Shown: positions 9,364-18,374, counted from the stretch's first letter. The stretch: DNA of 64,000 nt from Syntrophales bacterium (GCA_023228425.1 JALOBE010000005.1:1-64000), one strand, 5' to 3'. Notes: generated from the letters alone by a model not told the origin. Numbers and translations: made by a program.

Positions 9364-9636
9364 TTACTTGACGCGCTTCAGGTACGGGACATCTCCCGGT
9401 GATTTTTTTGGGTTTGACGTTGCTCCGGGAGAAGACTGTACCACCTGTTCGTTGAATATTTTATTTTTTACTCGTACCGCGTTTATAATGAAGAAGATTA
9501 TGACAGATTTCTCCCATTCACGGCTCGTATTGAAGTTTTCCATTTTTTCCTTGTAGTTGTCCCAAAGGCCCGCCAGGGAAGCCTCGTCGAGGGAAAGAAT
9601 CTGTTCAGCAATTTTTTCGAGGGATTTTTCAAACAT
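9364..9636 (-). CDS. Small hypothetical protein upstream of ligA
   Basis: A 90-residue protein, unrecognised. The N-terminal two thirds are amphipathic and probably helical (SLEKIAEQILSLDEASLAGLWDNYKEKMENF), with a hydrophobic patch SVIIFFIINAVRVKNKIF. The C-terminus is short, polar and proline-containing. Its last base abuts the ligA start codon (9363), which suggests translational coupling and a real gene. It might regulate or partner with the ligase operon, but nothing in the sequence shows a function. Confidence 0.65.
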   Translation of the reverse strand: MFEKSLEKIAEQILSLDEASLAGLWDNYKEKMENFNTSREWEKSVIIFFIINAVRVKNKIFNEQVVQSSPGATSNPKKSPGDVPYLKRVK

Positions 9637-9723
9637 TTATGCTGGCCCCGGTGCGTGAATTTTCCGATACCGTATCGACAGGGGGGGGAAATGTCAAATC
9701 AAAAGACACGAGCCACATAGACC

Positions 9724-9751
9724 TTGAATTTTTAAGAGATGTCGTTATAAT
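9724..9751 (+). promoter_or_regulatory. Sigma-70-like promoter for the phosphodiesterase/HIT/LapA/Mut7-C run
   Basis: TTGAAT (9724-9729), a 16-base spacer and a perfect TATAAT (9746-9751) lie 24 bases before the ATG at 9776, in the gap between divergent genes. The leader would be about 18 bases. Confidence 0.6.
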
Positions 9752-9775
9752 GGCCGACATTGTGAGTGCTTCGGA

Positions 9776-10255
9776 ATGAGACTGGGCATACTGTCGGATA
9801 CCCACTTGAGCGCCGGTGGCGAGTGGCTTGAAGGATTGGTCGCCCGTTATTTTCATGATGTCGACGCCATTCTTCATGCCGGTGACATCGTTGACGGTTC
9901 CGTGCTGGACGCCCTCGGCGGCCGGGACGTTATAGCCGTCTGCGGGAATATGGACCCTCTCCCCCTCCGTAAGACACTGCCGGCAAAGCTCGTCATGGAG
10001 ATCAACGGGCATCGCTTGGGGCTGATCCACGGGTGGGGATCACCATGGGGAATTGAAGAAAGAATCCTTAAGGAATTCAGGAAAGTGGACTGTATTGTCT
10101 TCGGCCATACCCATGTCGCCCAAGTGGAACGCAGAGGCGATGTTCTTTTATTCAACCCCGGGTCTCCCACGGAAAGACGCGGAGCCGCCGAGAAGAGCAT
10201 CGGAATTCTCGACATCGGCAGCACTATCGAGGGTGCCGTCATTGCTCTGGAATAA
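9776..10255 (+). CDS. YfcE/MJ0936-type metallophosphodiesterase
   Basis: A 159-residue calcineurin-like phosphoesterase. All metal-binding motifs are visible in order: LSDTH (D-x-H, residue 7), HAGDIVD (GD), CGNMDP (GN), LIHGWG (H) and GHTHVA (GHTH), followed by the end motif FNPGSPTERR. Related enzymes (YfcE, MJ0936) hydrolyse phosphodiesters with a manganese-type centre. It heads a four-gene plus-strand run (phosphoesterase, HIT, LapA-like, Mut7-C). Confidence 0.88.
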   Translation: MRLGILSDTHLSAGGEWLEGLVARYFHDVDAILHAGDIVDGSVLDALGGRDVIAVCGNMDPLPLRKTLPAKLVMEINGHRLGLIHGWGSPWGIEERILKEFRKVDCIVFGHTHVAQVERRGDVLLFNPGSPTERRGAAEKSIGILDIGSTIEGAVIALE

Positions 10256-10276
10256 TGGTGAAAGGTGGTCATATCG

Positions 10277-10741
10277 TTGGAATCGATCATAGCGCCGGGA
10301 CGAATCAGGTATGTCAACCGGGGAAAAACAGGCGGGTGCATTTTTTGTGTCGATTCCCTGCGCGACGAGTCGCTTGTCCTTCACGAGGGAACATCGTGCT
10401 ATGTGATAATGAACAAGTACCCCTACACGTCGGGGCACCTGATGATCGCACCCTACCGCCACGTGGCACGGATCGGCACCGTGACGGAAGATGAACTTCT
10501 TGAGCTCATGAAGCTGACGGGACAGACCGTCGAGGTCCTGACGTCCGCCTTTAGTCCCGAGGGTTTCAACATCGGCCTGAACATGGGCAGGGCCGCCGGA
10601 GCCGGTTATGAAGACCATCTCCACCTCCATGTGGTGCCCCGGTGGTTCGGCGACACAAACTTCATTACCGTCCTGGGCGAGACGCGAATTATACCGGAAG
10701 AGATCGAAAAAACGAGGGATCTGTTACGTACTCTATTTTAA
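10277..10741 (+). CDS. HIT-family nucleotide hydrolase/transferase
   Basis: A histidine-triad protein with the catalytic HLHLHVVPRW (H-x-H-x-H) near residues 115-125, a CIFC pair near the N-terminus and the Ap4A-hydrolase-like opening APGRIRY. I place the start at TTG 10277 because homologues begin close to APWRxxY, and AAAGGTGG lies 8-16 bases upstream. GTG at 10265 is the alternative and adds four residues. Members act on dinucleoside polyphosphates or nucleoside phosphoramidates. Confidence 0.85.
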   Translation: MESIIAPGRIRYVNRGKTGGCIFCVDSLRDESLVLHEGTSCYVIMNKYPYTSGHLMIAPYRHVARIGTVTEDELLELMKLTGQTVEVLTSAFSPEGFNIGLNMGRAAGAGYEDHLHLHVVPRWFGDTNFITVLGETRIIPEEIEKTRDLLRTLF

Positions 10742-10759
10742 CACGAGGGGAGACAGGCG

Positions 10760-11059
10760 ATGAAGCTTCTGTACACCATCATCATCATGGCGATTGTGCT
10801 TTTTATCATTACCTTTTCATTGAATAATACGGATCCGGTGTATCTGGCGTATTACGACTTTTTTGATCTCAATGTTCCCTCCTATATTCTCATCTTCGTG
10901 TGTTTCGGCGCGGGCGTTGTCCTGGCCGGACTCTTCGGAATGGTCGAGCGGTTGCGGCTGTCACGAAAGGTGAACAGCCTGAAGCGGCAGATTCGCCGGC
11001 TTGAAGAGCAGGCGTCGACAGTGGAGGCAGAGCCCGTGGAAACCGGAAATCAGGGGTAG
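10760..11059 (+). CDS. LapA-domain (DUF1049) membrane protein
   Basis: A 99-residue protein with two transmembrane helices (residues 3-22 and 42-62) enclosing the polar loop SLNNTDPVYLAYYDF, then a basic coiled-coil tail (RLSRKVNSLKRQIRRLEEQ). This is the LapA/YciS layout; E. coli LapA helps regulate lipopolysaccharide assembly with LapB. No lapB is adjacent here. GAGGGGAGA precedes the ATG. Confidence 0.8.
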   Translation: MKLLYTIIIMAIVLFIITFSLNNTDPVYLAYYDFFDLNVPSYILIFVCFGAGVVLAGLFGMVERLRLSRKVNSLKRQIRRLEEQASTVEAEPVETGNQG

Positions 11060-11079
11060 TATGGTGGTCGCAGGGTGTT

Positions 11080-11556
11080 ATGGATGATGAAGCCTTTCTC
11101 GTTGATTCCACACTGAACAAACTGGCCAGGTGGCTTCGTGTCCTCGGGTACGACGCGGCCCGCCACGACGGCCCTCTCGACCGGTCCCTTCTGAACCGTG
11201 GTGCCGGGGGAAACAGGATCGTTCTTTCGAGAAAACGGAGCCTGGGGCAGCGACAGTATCGCGGCAGGCTCCTTATCGTGCGCGCCGACAAACCCGATGA
11301 ACAGATAGACGAAGTGGTACGGGCCCTGCGCCTGCGGCCCCGGCGGGATCGGATGTTCACGCGATGCCTGTCCTGCAACGACCTGCTCGAACCGGTGGAA
11401 GCGTCGACCCTCACAGGCAGAGTCCCGCCCTATGTGCTCCAGGCCCGGGAAACCTTTGTTCGCTGCCCCCGTTGCGGCTCCATACTCTGGGCCGGAACGC
11501 ACCGGGACAGGATGTCGGAAAACATCAGGAAGCACAATCTGATTGATCGCCCCTGA
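11080..11556 (+). CDS. Mut7-C RNase-domain protein with zinc ribbon
   Basis: A 158-residue member of the Mut7-C family (PF01927). It has an N-terminal PIN-like half starting FLVDSTLNKLARWLRVLGYD, with the conserved aspartate and the LxKLARxLRxLGYD signature. The C-terminal half has two CxxC pairs (CLSC, CPRC) that would bind zinc. The fold predicts an RNA nuclease, but the physiological substrate is not known. Its 3' end overlaps the convergent moaB-like gene by 32 bases. Confidence 0.85.
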   Translation: MDDEAFLVDSTLNKLARWLRVLGYDAARHDGPLDRSLLNRGAGGNRIVLSRKRSLGQRQYRGRLLIVRADKPDEQIDEVVRALRLRPRRDRMFTRCLSCNDLLEPVEASTLTGRVPPYVLQARETFVRCPRCGSILWAGTHRDRMSENIRKHNLIDRP

Positions 11557-12022
11557 CTTTTTCGAGGGCATGCATGAGGGAAGGCATGAGCGCCGAGAGA
11601 TTTTCCCGGGCACCCTTGGGGCTCCCGGGAAGATTGATTATGATCGACTGGTTCCGGATGCCCACGATGGCCCGGGAAATCATGGCGTGAGGGGTCTTCT
11701 TCAGGCTTTCCCGACGCATCTCCTCGGCCATGCCGGGAATCTCCCGGTGGATGATGCCGCGGGTCGCGTCGGGTGTCACATCCCTGGGGCTGACACCGGT
11801 TCCTCCGGTAGTGACCACCAGGTCCAGCTTTTCCTCGTCGATGAGTTCAACAATGGCACGGGCGATGAGGTCCTCTTCGTCGGCAACCATGCGGACAGCC
11901 GCCACCTCGGCCGGAAGCTCCTCCAGGAGCTCCCGGACCACGTTTCCGCTTATGTCTTCCCGCTCACCCCGTGATCCCCGGTCGCTCACGGTAATCACGC
12001 CGGCCCTGACGACAGCCGTCAT
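11525..12022 (-). CDS. MoaB/MogA-type molybdenum cofactor protein
   Basis: A 165-residue protein of the MogA/MoaB family that adenylylates molybdopterin before molybdate insertion. The signature TTGGTGVSPRDVTPDAT and the later NLPGSPKGARENL are clear, as is the opening AGVITVSDRGSRGERED. Whether it is an active MogA or a MoaB paralogue cannot be decided. Its start overlaps the EF-G-2 stop by four bases (ATGA), so the two are co-translated although their functions are unrelated. Confidence 0.88.
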   Translation of the reverse strand: MTAVVRAGVITVSDRGSRGEREDISGNVVRELLEELPAEVAAVRMVADEEDLIARAIVELIDEEKLDLVVTTGGTGVSPRDVTPDATRGIIHREIPGMAEEMRRESLKKTPHAMISRAIVGIRNQSIIINLPGSPKGARENLSALMPSLMHALEKVRGDQSDCAS

Positions 12023-14100
12023 TCTTCCTTTTCCTTTTTCGCCTCGGCGATGATTTTTTCCTGCAGATGTGCCGGGACTTCTTCATAATGGGACAGTTCG
12101 AAGGTGAAGATTCCCCGCCCGCTGGTTATGGAAGTCAATTCAGCGGAATAGGTAAGGATTTCAGCGTAGGGTACCTGGCCTTTCACTACCTGGTTCGGCC
12201 CCTGCTTGTCCATTCCCAGGACACGGCCGCGCCTGCTGTTCAGATCGCCGATGACATCACCCATGTATTCGTCGGGGACCTCTATGTTGATGGCCATGAT
12301 GGGTTCCAGCAGCGTCGGCTGGCTCTGTTCGAATCCTTTTTTAAATCCCATCGAGCCGGCTATCTTGAAAGCCATTTCCGAGGAGTCCACTGTGTGGTAT
12401 GAGCCGTCCACCAGGGTAACCTTGACGTCCACCACGGGGTACCCGGCAATAATGCCTTCCGCCATGGCTTCGACGATTCCTTTTTCAACGGCGGGAATGT
12501 AGTTTTTGGGAATGACGCCGCCCACGATGGCATCGACGAAGTCAAAGCCGACACTCCGTTCCGTGGGTTCGATCTCGAGCCAGGTATCGCCGAACTGGCC
12601 CCTGCCGCCGGACTGCTTCTTGTACTTGCCCTGGACCCGGGCCTTGCCCTTGATGGTTTCCTTGTAGGGGACCTTGGGTTGTTTCAGGGTGACGTCCACA
12701 CCGAACTTTCTCTTCATTTTTTCGAGTGTCACATCGATGTGTACCTGTCCCATTCCGGAAAGTATCATTTCTCTGGTCTGTTCGTCTCTGCGGATGTTCA
12801 GCGTGGCATCCTCCTCGATAAGTCTGTTCAGGGAAGAGAAGAGTTTTTCTTCGTCTCCCTTGGCTTTCGGGTGAATCGCGTAGGAGCAGACGGGGTTCGC
12901 CGAAGCGGCTTTCTCGTACAGCACGGGGTCCTTTTCATCACAGAGAGTGTCACCCGTTGAGGTTTCCTTCAATTTTGCCATGGCGGCGATGTCTCCGGGG
13001 ATGACTGACTCCATGGGTTTCTGGGTTTTGCCCTCCAGGGAGAAAAGGGCGCCGCACTTTTCGGTGATGCTCTTTGTGCTGTTGTAAAACATCGAATCGG
13101 CCCGCAGGGTTCCCGAGAAAACCCGGAATATGGTCAATTTGCCCGCGTAAGGATCGGCAATGGTCTTGAAAACCATGGCTGAAAAAGGGGCGGATGGGTC
13201 GGGCTCGCGGGTAGTTTCTTCTCCGGTCTTCGGGTGTGTGCCGGTGAGGGCACCACGGTCCGGCGGCGAGGGGAAGTACTCCGTCAGCATGGTCATGAGC
13301 GTGGCGGCTCCGATGTTCTTGAGAGAGCAGCCGCAGGTGCCGGGAACGATGTCGCGGGCCATGACTCCCTTGCGTAATCCCTGCCTGAGTTCCTGGATGG
13401 AGAGCGTTCCTTCTTCAAGGTATTTGTCCATGAGCGATTCATCACATTCGGCGATGTCTTCGACCAGGGATTCTCTGGCGGCGGCGGCTGTTTCGGCCAG
13501 GTCATCCGGGATGTCCTCCCGTTTCATGGTACCCTTCGCTTCATCGAAGGTCAGGACTTTCATTTCCATCAAGTCGATGAGGCCCCGGAAGGATTCTTCC
13601 TGTCCCAGGGGCAGAAACAGGGGGGTGACTTTCTTTTCAAGGCGGCTCCGGACGCTGTCCAGGGCGCCCTGGAAATCTGCCCGTTCCCGGTCCAGTTTGC
13701 TCACGTACACGATTCGTGGGAGCTTCAGGAGTTCGCTGTATTCCCACACTTTTTCCGTCTGGAATTCCACGCCGCCGACGGAGTCGACAACGACGACGGC
13801 GCTGTCCACGGCCCGAAGACAGTTCCGGGTGTCCATGGCAAAGTTGGCATCGCCCGGAGTGTCAACGAAGTTAATCCGGTGCTTGTTCCAGTCGACGTTG
13901 TTAACTGCGGAACTGATTGATATTTTTCGCTTATGCTCTTCCGGTTCGTAATCGAGGGTCGATGTTCCGTCATCAACCCGTCCCAGCTTGTCGGTTTTGC
14001 CGCTGACAAAGAGAAAAGATTCGCAGAGAGAGGTTTTCCCCGTTCCCCCGTGACCAATAATCGCGATATTTCTCAAAGAGTTGGAATCGTATTTCGCCAT
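12019..14100 (-). CDS. Elongation factor G-like GTPase (EF-G-2)
   Basis: A 693-residue translation GTPase with EF-G domain order: G domain, domain II, domains III-V (SGMGQVHIDVTLEKMKRKFGVDV, then GRGIFTFELSHYEEVP near the end). The P-loop reads GHGGTGKT instead of the GHVDAGKT of canonical EF-G, G3 is DTPGDANF, and the base-recognition motif is SKLD rather than NKMD. These changes mark the EF-G-2 paralogue group, known from Thermus and many anaerobes, whose exact role is unsettled. No ribosomal protein genes are adjacent, also against canonical fusA. Confidence 0.88.
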   Translation of the reverse strand: MAKYDSNSLRNIAIIGHGGTGKTSLCESFLFVSGKTDKLGRVDDGTSTLDYEPEEHKRKISISSAVNNVDWNKHRINFVDTPGDANFAMDTRNCLRAVDSAVVVVDSVGGVEFQTEKVWEYSELLKLPRIVYVSKLDRERADFQGALDSVRSRLEKKVTPLFLPLGQEESFRGLIDLMEMKVLTFDEAKGTMKREDIPDDLAETAAAARESLVEDIAECDESLMDKYLEEGTLSIQELRQGLRKGVMARDIVPGTCGCSLKNIGAATLMTMLTEYFPSPPDRGALTGTHPKTGEETTREPDPSAPFSAMVFKTIADPYAGKLTIFRVFSGTLRADSMFYNSTKSITEKCGALFSLEGKTQKPMESVIPGDIAAMAKLKETSTGDTLCDEKDPVLYEKAASANPVCSYAIHPKAKGDEEKLFSSLNRLIEEDATLNIRRDEQTREMILSGMGQVHIDVTLEKMKRKFGVDVTLKQPKVPYKETIKGKARVQGKYKKQSGGRGQFGDTWLEIEPTERSVGFDFVDAIVGGVIPKNYIPAVEKGIVEAMAEGIIAGYPVVDVKVTLVDGSYHTVDSSEMAFKIAGSMGFKKGFEQSQPTLLEPIMAINIEVPDEYMGDVIGDLNSRRGRVLGMDKQGPNQVVKGQVPYAEILTYSAELTSITSGRGIFTFELSHYEEVPAHLQEKIIAEAKKEKEE

Positions 14101-14203
14101 GCTGGTTCCTTTCTTGTGAACGTTTCTGAGAATAGGAGAGAGAGGTTGAGTAACGTATTTGAACTTTACAAGTCAAGATAAATTTCTGTTTTAAGGGAAC
14201 TTA

Positions 14204-14232
14204 TTGACGATAAACGAAAAAGATGCTATGTA
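14204..14232 (+). promoter_or_regulatory. Promoter of the carD-like gene
   Basis: TTGACG (14204-14209), a 17-base spacer and TATGTA (14227-14232) lie 34 bases before the proposed start, in an AT-rich stretch between divergent genes. Confidence 0.5.
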
Positions 14233-14265
14233 GAGAACCTCTATCCAAAAAATACGAGGTGTCCG

Positions 14266-14754
14266 GTGGAAATGTTTAAAATTGGTGACATGGCTGTTTA
14301 CCCCGCCCAGGGAGTGGGAGTCATTGAAAATATCGAAACAAAAGAAATTATGGGTAGTGAGCAATCATTTTATATCATAAAGATTCTCGGAAACAACGCT
14401 ACAATCATGATTCCTGAAAGTGGTGCCGACTACGTCGGCCTCCGCGAAGTTATTTCCGAGGATGACATTCCTCGTGTTTATGAGATCCTCAAGGAACGAA
14501 AGACAAGCGTTGACCGCCAGACCTGGAACAAACGCTACAAGGAGTACTGGGAAAAAATCAAAACCGGCTCTGTCTATGAAATAGCCGAAGTTCTGCGGGA
14601 CCTTCTCATTCTGAAACTGGACAAGGATCTCTCCTTCGGGGAGAGAAAAATGATGGATATCGCCAAAAACCTTCTTGTCATGGAAATCTCCATAGCGCGG
14701 AGATGCAAACAGGAGCTGGTGGAAAAAGACCTGAACACCATCTTCGCCATGTGA
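14266..14754 (+). CDS. CarD-family transcriptional regulator
   Basis: A protein of about 162 residues. The N-terminal RNA-polymerase-interacting domain (FKIGDMAVYPAQGVGVIENIETKEI) has the Tudor-like CarD pattern, and the rest is helical, ending in FGERKMMDIAKNLLVMEISIARR. CarD binds the RNA polymerase beta subunit and stabilises open promoter complexes. GTG 14266 lies 6 bases after GAGG; ATG 14272 would begin MFKIGDMAVYP, as many homologues do, and is nearly as likely. Confidence 0.9.
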   Translation: MEMFKIGDMAVYPAQGVGVIENIETKEIMGSEQSFYIIKILGNNATIMIPESGADYVGLREVISEDDIPRVYEILKERKTSVDRQTWNKRYKEYWEKIKTGSVYEIAEVLRDLLILKLDKDLSFGERKMMDIAKNLLVMEISIARRCKQELVEKDLNTIFAM

Positions 14755-14781
14755 TTTTTGTGGCACGGAGGACGACGTTCT

Positions 14782-14810
14782 TTGACAATTCGCTGTCCGC
14801 CGCATGTATC
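14782..14810 (+). promoter_or_regulatory. Candidate promoter of the PIN-TRAM gene
   Basis: A perfect TTGACA (14782-14787) with a 17-base spacer is followed by a weak -10, TGTATC. A start near 14817 would exclude the upstream in-frame ATG at 14804 and supports the start at 14837. Confidence 0.35.
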
Positions 14811-14836
14811 TTCATACCCATGAAGGGGGGGGGAGG

Positions 14837-15853
14837 ATGTTAAACATCATACTTCGGTCTTTATTTATCGTTACATGTTCAATACTTGGTTATTTCGCCC
14901 TAAATATATATTATGATTTCCCCGTATCCCTTACAGGATTCCTGATCGGCGCATGGGTCGCCATCATGGTCCTGACTATAGAAAAAACGCTTCGCGATGT
15001 TCCCCTGGTCGTTATTCTCGGTGGCGTGGCAGGTCTCGCGCTGGGTATTGCCATTGCCTATTTTTCTGTGCGCGGCCTGCGAAACATATCTCTTGAGGGA
15101 CACCACGACTATATCCCCTGGCGCTACATCGATATTTTCCTCTTCGTTGCTCTCGGCTACATGGGCCTCAGCCTCGGTTCAAAAAAAGGCAGGGAACTCA
15201 GCTTGCACGGTCGTCATAATCCGAGCTACGGCGACTCGGGAAAAAGCTGGAAGATTCTTGATACCAGTGTCATTGTCGACGGAAGATTCGCGGATATCTG
15301 CGATACGGGGTTTGTTGAAGGCCCCCTCACGATCCCCCGGTTTGTACTCGATGAGCTTCAGCTTATAGCCGATTCATCGGATTCGATAAAACGGGCCCGG
15401 GGACGACGAGGGCTGGAAGTGCTCAACCGGATGAAAAGCAGCTCCGGTATCAGTATAGAAATATCGGACATTGATTTTCCAAAACTCAAGAGTGTGGACG
15501 CGAAACTTGTCGCGCTGGCGAAAAAAAGCGACGGCGTTGTGGTCACCAATGACTATAACCTCAATAAGATAGCAGAATTGCAAGGTATTCGCGTTCTCAA
15601 CGTCAACGATCTCGCCAATGCCCTGAAACCGCTTGTTCTTCCCGGAGAGTCAATGGTGGTAAAAGTCATCAAGGAAGGGAAAGAACCGGGCCAGGGAGTA
15701 GCGTACCTCGACGATGGAACCATGGTCATTGTCGACGGCGGGTTGCGTCGCATGAAGCACAATGTGGATGTCATCGTCACCAGTGTTCTGCAGACGACGG
15801 CAGGCAGAATGATTTTTTCCGCCGTGAAGGACAACGAGACTTCCGAAAGCTGA
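14837..15853 (+). CDS. Membrane-anchored PIN/TRAM domain protein
   Basis: A 338-residue protein. Four N-terminal transmembrane helices (first about residues 1-20, fourth about 105-125) precede a PIN nuclease-like domain beginning KILDTSVIVDGRFADI, with its acidic residues and VVTNDYNLNKIA. A C-terminal TRAM RNA-binding domain runs from GESMVVKVIKEGKEPGQGVAYLDDGTMVIVD. This is the YacL/PIN-TRAM family, thought to act on RNA at the membrane. The ATG at 14837 follows a long G-rich Shine-Dalgarno run. ispDF follows, an arrangement I recall from several bacteria. Confidence 0.9.
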   Translation: MLNIILRSLFIVTCSILGYFALNIYYDFPVSLTGFLIGAWVAIMVLTIEKTLRDVPLVVILGGVAGLALGIAIAYFSVRGLRNISLEGHHDYIPWRYIDIFLFVALGYMGLSLGSKKGRELSLHGRHNPSYGDSGKSWKILDTSVIVDGRFADICDTGFVEGPLTIPRFVLDELQLIADSSDSIKRARGRRGLEVLNRMKSSSGISIEISDIDFPKLKSVDAKLVALAKKSDGVVVTNDYNLNKIAELQGIRVLNVNDLANALKPLVLPGESMVVKVIKEGKEPGQGVAYLDDGTMVIVDGGLRRMKHNVDVIVTSVLQTTAGRMIFSAVKDNETSES

Positions 15854-15893
15854 CGGCCTTTCCCGGGCATCCCGACCTTTTCCGACCGGTGCC

Positions 15894-17144
15894 ATGAAAA
15901 AAACCACGGATGAAAACAGCCTGCCCCCAGCCGTCGCGATCGTTGTCGCGGGCGGCTCCGGTCGGCGGATGGGCGGGGACATTCCCAAGCAATACCGTCT
16001 TCTCGGAGGGCTTCCCGTAATCACCAGGACCCTCGGTGTCTTTGAAGAATCCTCTTCAATTTCCGGAATTATTGTGGTCGTCCCGGTGGAAGGCGGGAGC
16101 GGACACGTGATGGAAGCGGTTGCCTCCCGGGGATTCTCAAAAATACGGGCCGTCGTCTCCGGTGGGTCCACACGGCAGGAATCTGTCCGTAACGCGCTGG
16201 CCGCTCTGAACCACAGCGTCGGTATCGTTGCCGTCCATGACGGTGTGCGGCCCCTGGTCCCGGTGGATCTGATCGACCTCTGCGTCAGGGAAGCCCGAAA
16301 GTACGGTGCCGTCGTTCCGGGTATTCCCGTCGCGGACACTCTTAAATCCGTCGACGGGACAGGCAGGATCAGGGTGACGGTGGAGCGGGAGGGTCTCTGG
16401 CTCGTTCAGACCCCGCAGGTATTCCATCGGCATATTCTTCAAGATGCCTATGACAGGGCCTTCGCGGACGGGTTTTCAGGTACCGATGACGCGGTCCTGG
16501 TTGAGCGGACGGGCGTTTCCGTCGTCATGATACCGGGAAGCCGCGATAACATGAAAATCACTCTGGAGAATGACCTGGCCCGGGCCGAAGAAATACTGAC
16601 GCTGCAGAGAGACGTGAAGCAGGGCAGGAGAGCTGCAAATCCCGTGCATCAAAGGGTCGGATTCGGATACGACAGTCATCGCCTTGTGGAAGGAAGAAAG
16701 CTCTTTCTCGGTGGCTGTCAGATTCCCTATGACCGGGGTCTTCTGGGGCATTCCGATGCCGACGTCCTCCTCCACGCCATCGGCGACGCCCTGCTCGGGG
16801 CCGTCGGCGCCGGCGACCTGGGACGGCTTTTCCCCGACGACGATCCGGCCTGGAAGGATATATCGAGCACCGTCCTGCTCGAAACGATACGCTCAGTCGC
16901 CTCCGGGAGGGGATACGGCGTCCACAACGTCGATGCCACGGTCATTCTCGAGCGGCCCCGCCTGAAGCTCCACATCGATTCGATGGAGGAAGCCATTGCC
17001 CGGCTGCTCGGGGTGGAGAAGGAACGCGTCAGCGTCAAGGCCTCCACCAACGAGGGAATGGGGTTCATCGGTCGCGGGGAGGGAATCGCCGCTTTTGCCG
17101 TGGTTTCTGTTGCGGGGAATGAACACGACGATGGTGTCATGTGA
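15894..17144 (+). CDS. ispDF: Bifunctional IspD/IspF (MEP pathway)
   Basis: A 416-residue fusion. Residues 1-235 are 2-C-methyl-D-erythritol 4-phosphate cytidylyltransferase: VAGGSGRRMGGDIPKQY forms the CTP loop, and AVHDGVRPLV and the lysine-containing DNMKIT segment are present. Residues 247-405 are 2-C-methyl-D-erythritol 2,4-cyclodiphosphate synthase: GYDSHRLVEG has the metal D and H, then GHSDADVLLHAIGDALLGA and KASTNEGMGFIGRGEGIAA. Together they carry out two non-consecutive steps of isoprenoid precursor synthesis. IspE, which acts between them, is not in the window. Confidence 0.96.
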   Translation: MKKTTDENSLPPAVAIVVAGGSGRRMGGDIPKQYRLLGGLPVITRTLGVFEESSSISGIIVVVPVEGGSGHVMEAVASRGFSKIRAVVSGGSTRQESVRNALAALNHSVGIVAVHDGVRPLVPVDLIDLCVREARKYGAVVPGIPVADTLKSVDGTGRIRVTVEREGLWLVQTPQVFHRHILQDAYDRAFADGFSGTDDAVLVERTGVSVVMIPGSRDNMKITLENDLARAEEILTLQRDVKQGRRAANPVHQRVGFGYDSHRLVEGRKLFLGGCQIPYDRGLLGHSDADVLLHAIGDALLGAVGAGDLGRLFPDDDPAWKDISSTVLLETIRSVASGRGYGVHNVDATVILERPRLKLHIDSMEEAIARLLGVEKERVSVKASTNEGMGFIGRGEGIAAFAVVSVAGNEHDDGVM

Positions 17145-17156
17145 AAGGATCAGGGA

Positions 17157-18374
17157 ATGAAATCCATCAGAGACTTTGATCTTTCCGGAAAACGGGTGAT
17201 CTGCCGGACCGACTACAACGTGCCCCTGGGAACGAATGGAGAAATCGTCGATGACAGGAGGATCCGGGCGTCTCTGCCCACGATTCGCCATGCCCTCGAT
17301 CGAGGCTCCTCTCTCGTCATCATGACCCATTTGGGTCGTCCAAAAGGAACGTTCGTGTCTGGCCTGAGTCTGGCGCCCGTGGCAAAGCGCCTGTCCGAAC
17401 TTCTGGGAAGCGACATTCCACTTCTGCCCGACTGTGTCGGAGATGCCGCCCGGGGCCGCGTGAACGCGCTGAAACCGGGCTCGGCCGTTCTGCTGGAAAA
17501 CCTCCGGTTCCACGGAGGAGAAACTAAAAACGACGATGCCTTCGCCCGTGAACTGGCCGGCCACGGCGATGTCTATATCAATGACGCCTTCGGCAACGCC
17601 CATCGGAGCCACGCGTCCAACGTGGGAATCCTGAAGTACATGAAGGAATGCGGTATCGGCCTCCTCATGGAAGAGGAGTTGACCTATTTCGACAGGACCC
17701 TGAAGAATCCCTCCCGTCCCTTTGTTGCCGTACTCGGCGGAGCTAAGGTGTCCGAGAAACTCCAGGCCATTGAAACACTGACGGAACGGGTTGATACGAT
17801 GATCATCGGCGGTGGCATGGCCTTCACTTTTCTCAAAGCCATGGGCATCGACGTGGGTCGCTCCCTCCTGGAGGAAGGACTTGTCGACACTGCCCGCCGG
17901 GGCATCGAATCGGCCCGGGAACGGGGCGTCAGGCTCTATTTTCCCGTTGACTGCGTCATCGCCCGGGGCATCGATTCCGCGGCGGTCACAAAAATAGTGC
18001 CTGTCCAGGAAATCCCCGCGGAATGGATGGCTCTCGACATCGGCCCCGCCACGACCCTGCTCTTCAAAGAGGCTCTCTCCGACGCAAAAACGGTTGTCTG
18101 GAACGGACCCATGGGTGTCTTTGAGCTGGATCCCTTTTCCCGGGGCACCTATGCCCTGGCCAGGATAATCGGCGAGCTTCATGCTCTTACCATAGTCGGC
18201 GGAGGCGATACCGACGTTGCCGTGCATAACGCGGGAGAAACAGAGCGCATGACCTTCATTTCAACGGGTGGCGGCGCTTCGTTGAGGTTGCTGGAAGGGA
18301 AGCCGCTTGCATCGATCGTGGCCCTGGAAGCCTGTTCCTCGGGGAGAGGTGAACCATCAGGAACATCAAGATAA
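17157..18374 (+). CDS. pgk: Phosphoglycerate kinase
   Basis: A 405-residue enzyme interconverting 1,3-bisphosphoglycerate and 3-phosphoglycerate with ATP formation. Visible motifs are RTDYNVPLG, the substrate loop MTHLGRPKG, LLENLRFHGGE, VAVLGGAKVSEKL, the nucleotide site VVWNGPMGVFE and the C-terminal GGGDTDVAVHNAGETERMTFISTGGGASL. The length is standard. It starts 12 bases after ispDF, and its last 19 bases overlap the proposed start of truA. gap and tpiA are not next to it. Confidence 0.96.
   Translation: MKSIRDFDLSGKRVICRTDYNVPLGTNGEIVDDRRIRASLPTIRHALDRGSSLVIMTHLGRPKGTFVSGLSLAPVAKRLSELLGSDIPLLPDCVGDAARGRVNALKPGSAVLLENLRFHGGETKNDDAFARELAGHGDVYINDAFGNAHRSHASNVGILKYMKECGIGLLMEEELTYFDRTLKNPSRPFVAVLGGAKVSEKLQAIETLTERVDTMIIGGGMAFTFLKAMGIDVGRSLLEEGLVDTARRGIESARERGVRLYFPVDCVIARGIDSAAVTKIVPVQEIPAEWMALDIGPATTLLFKEALSDAKTVVWNGPMGVFELDPFSRGTYALARIIGELHALTIVGGGDTDVAVHNAGETERMTFISTGGGASLRLLEGKPLASIVALEACSSGRGEPSGTSR

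Noticed and set aside
16893..18227. 444-codon minus-strand ORF opposite ispF and pgk
   Set aside because: Pgk and IspF motifs are unmistakable on the other strand; this frame has no ribosome site or domain pattern.
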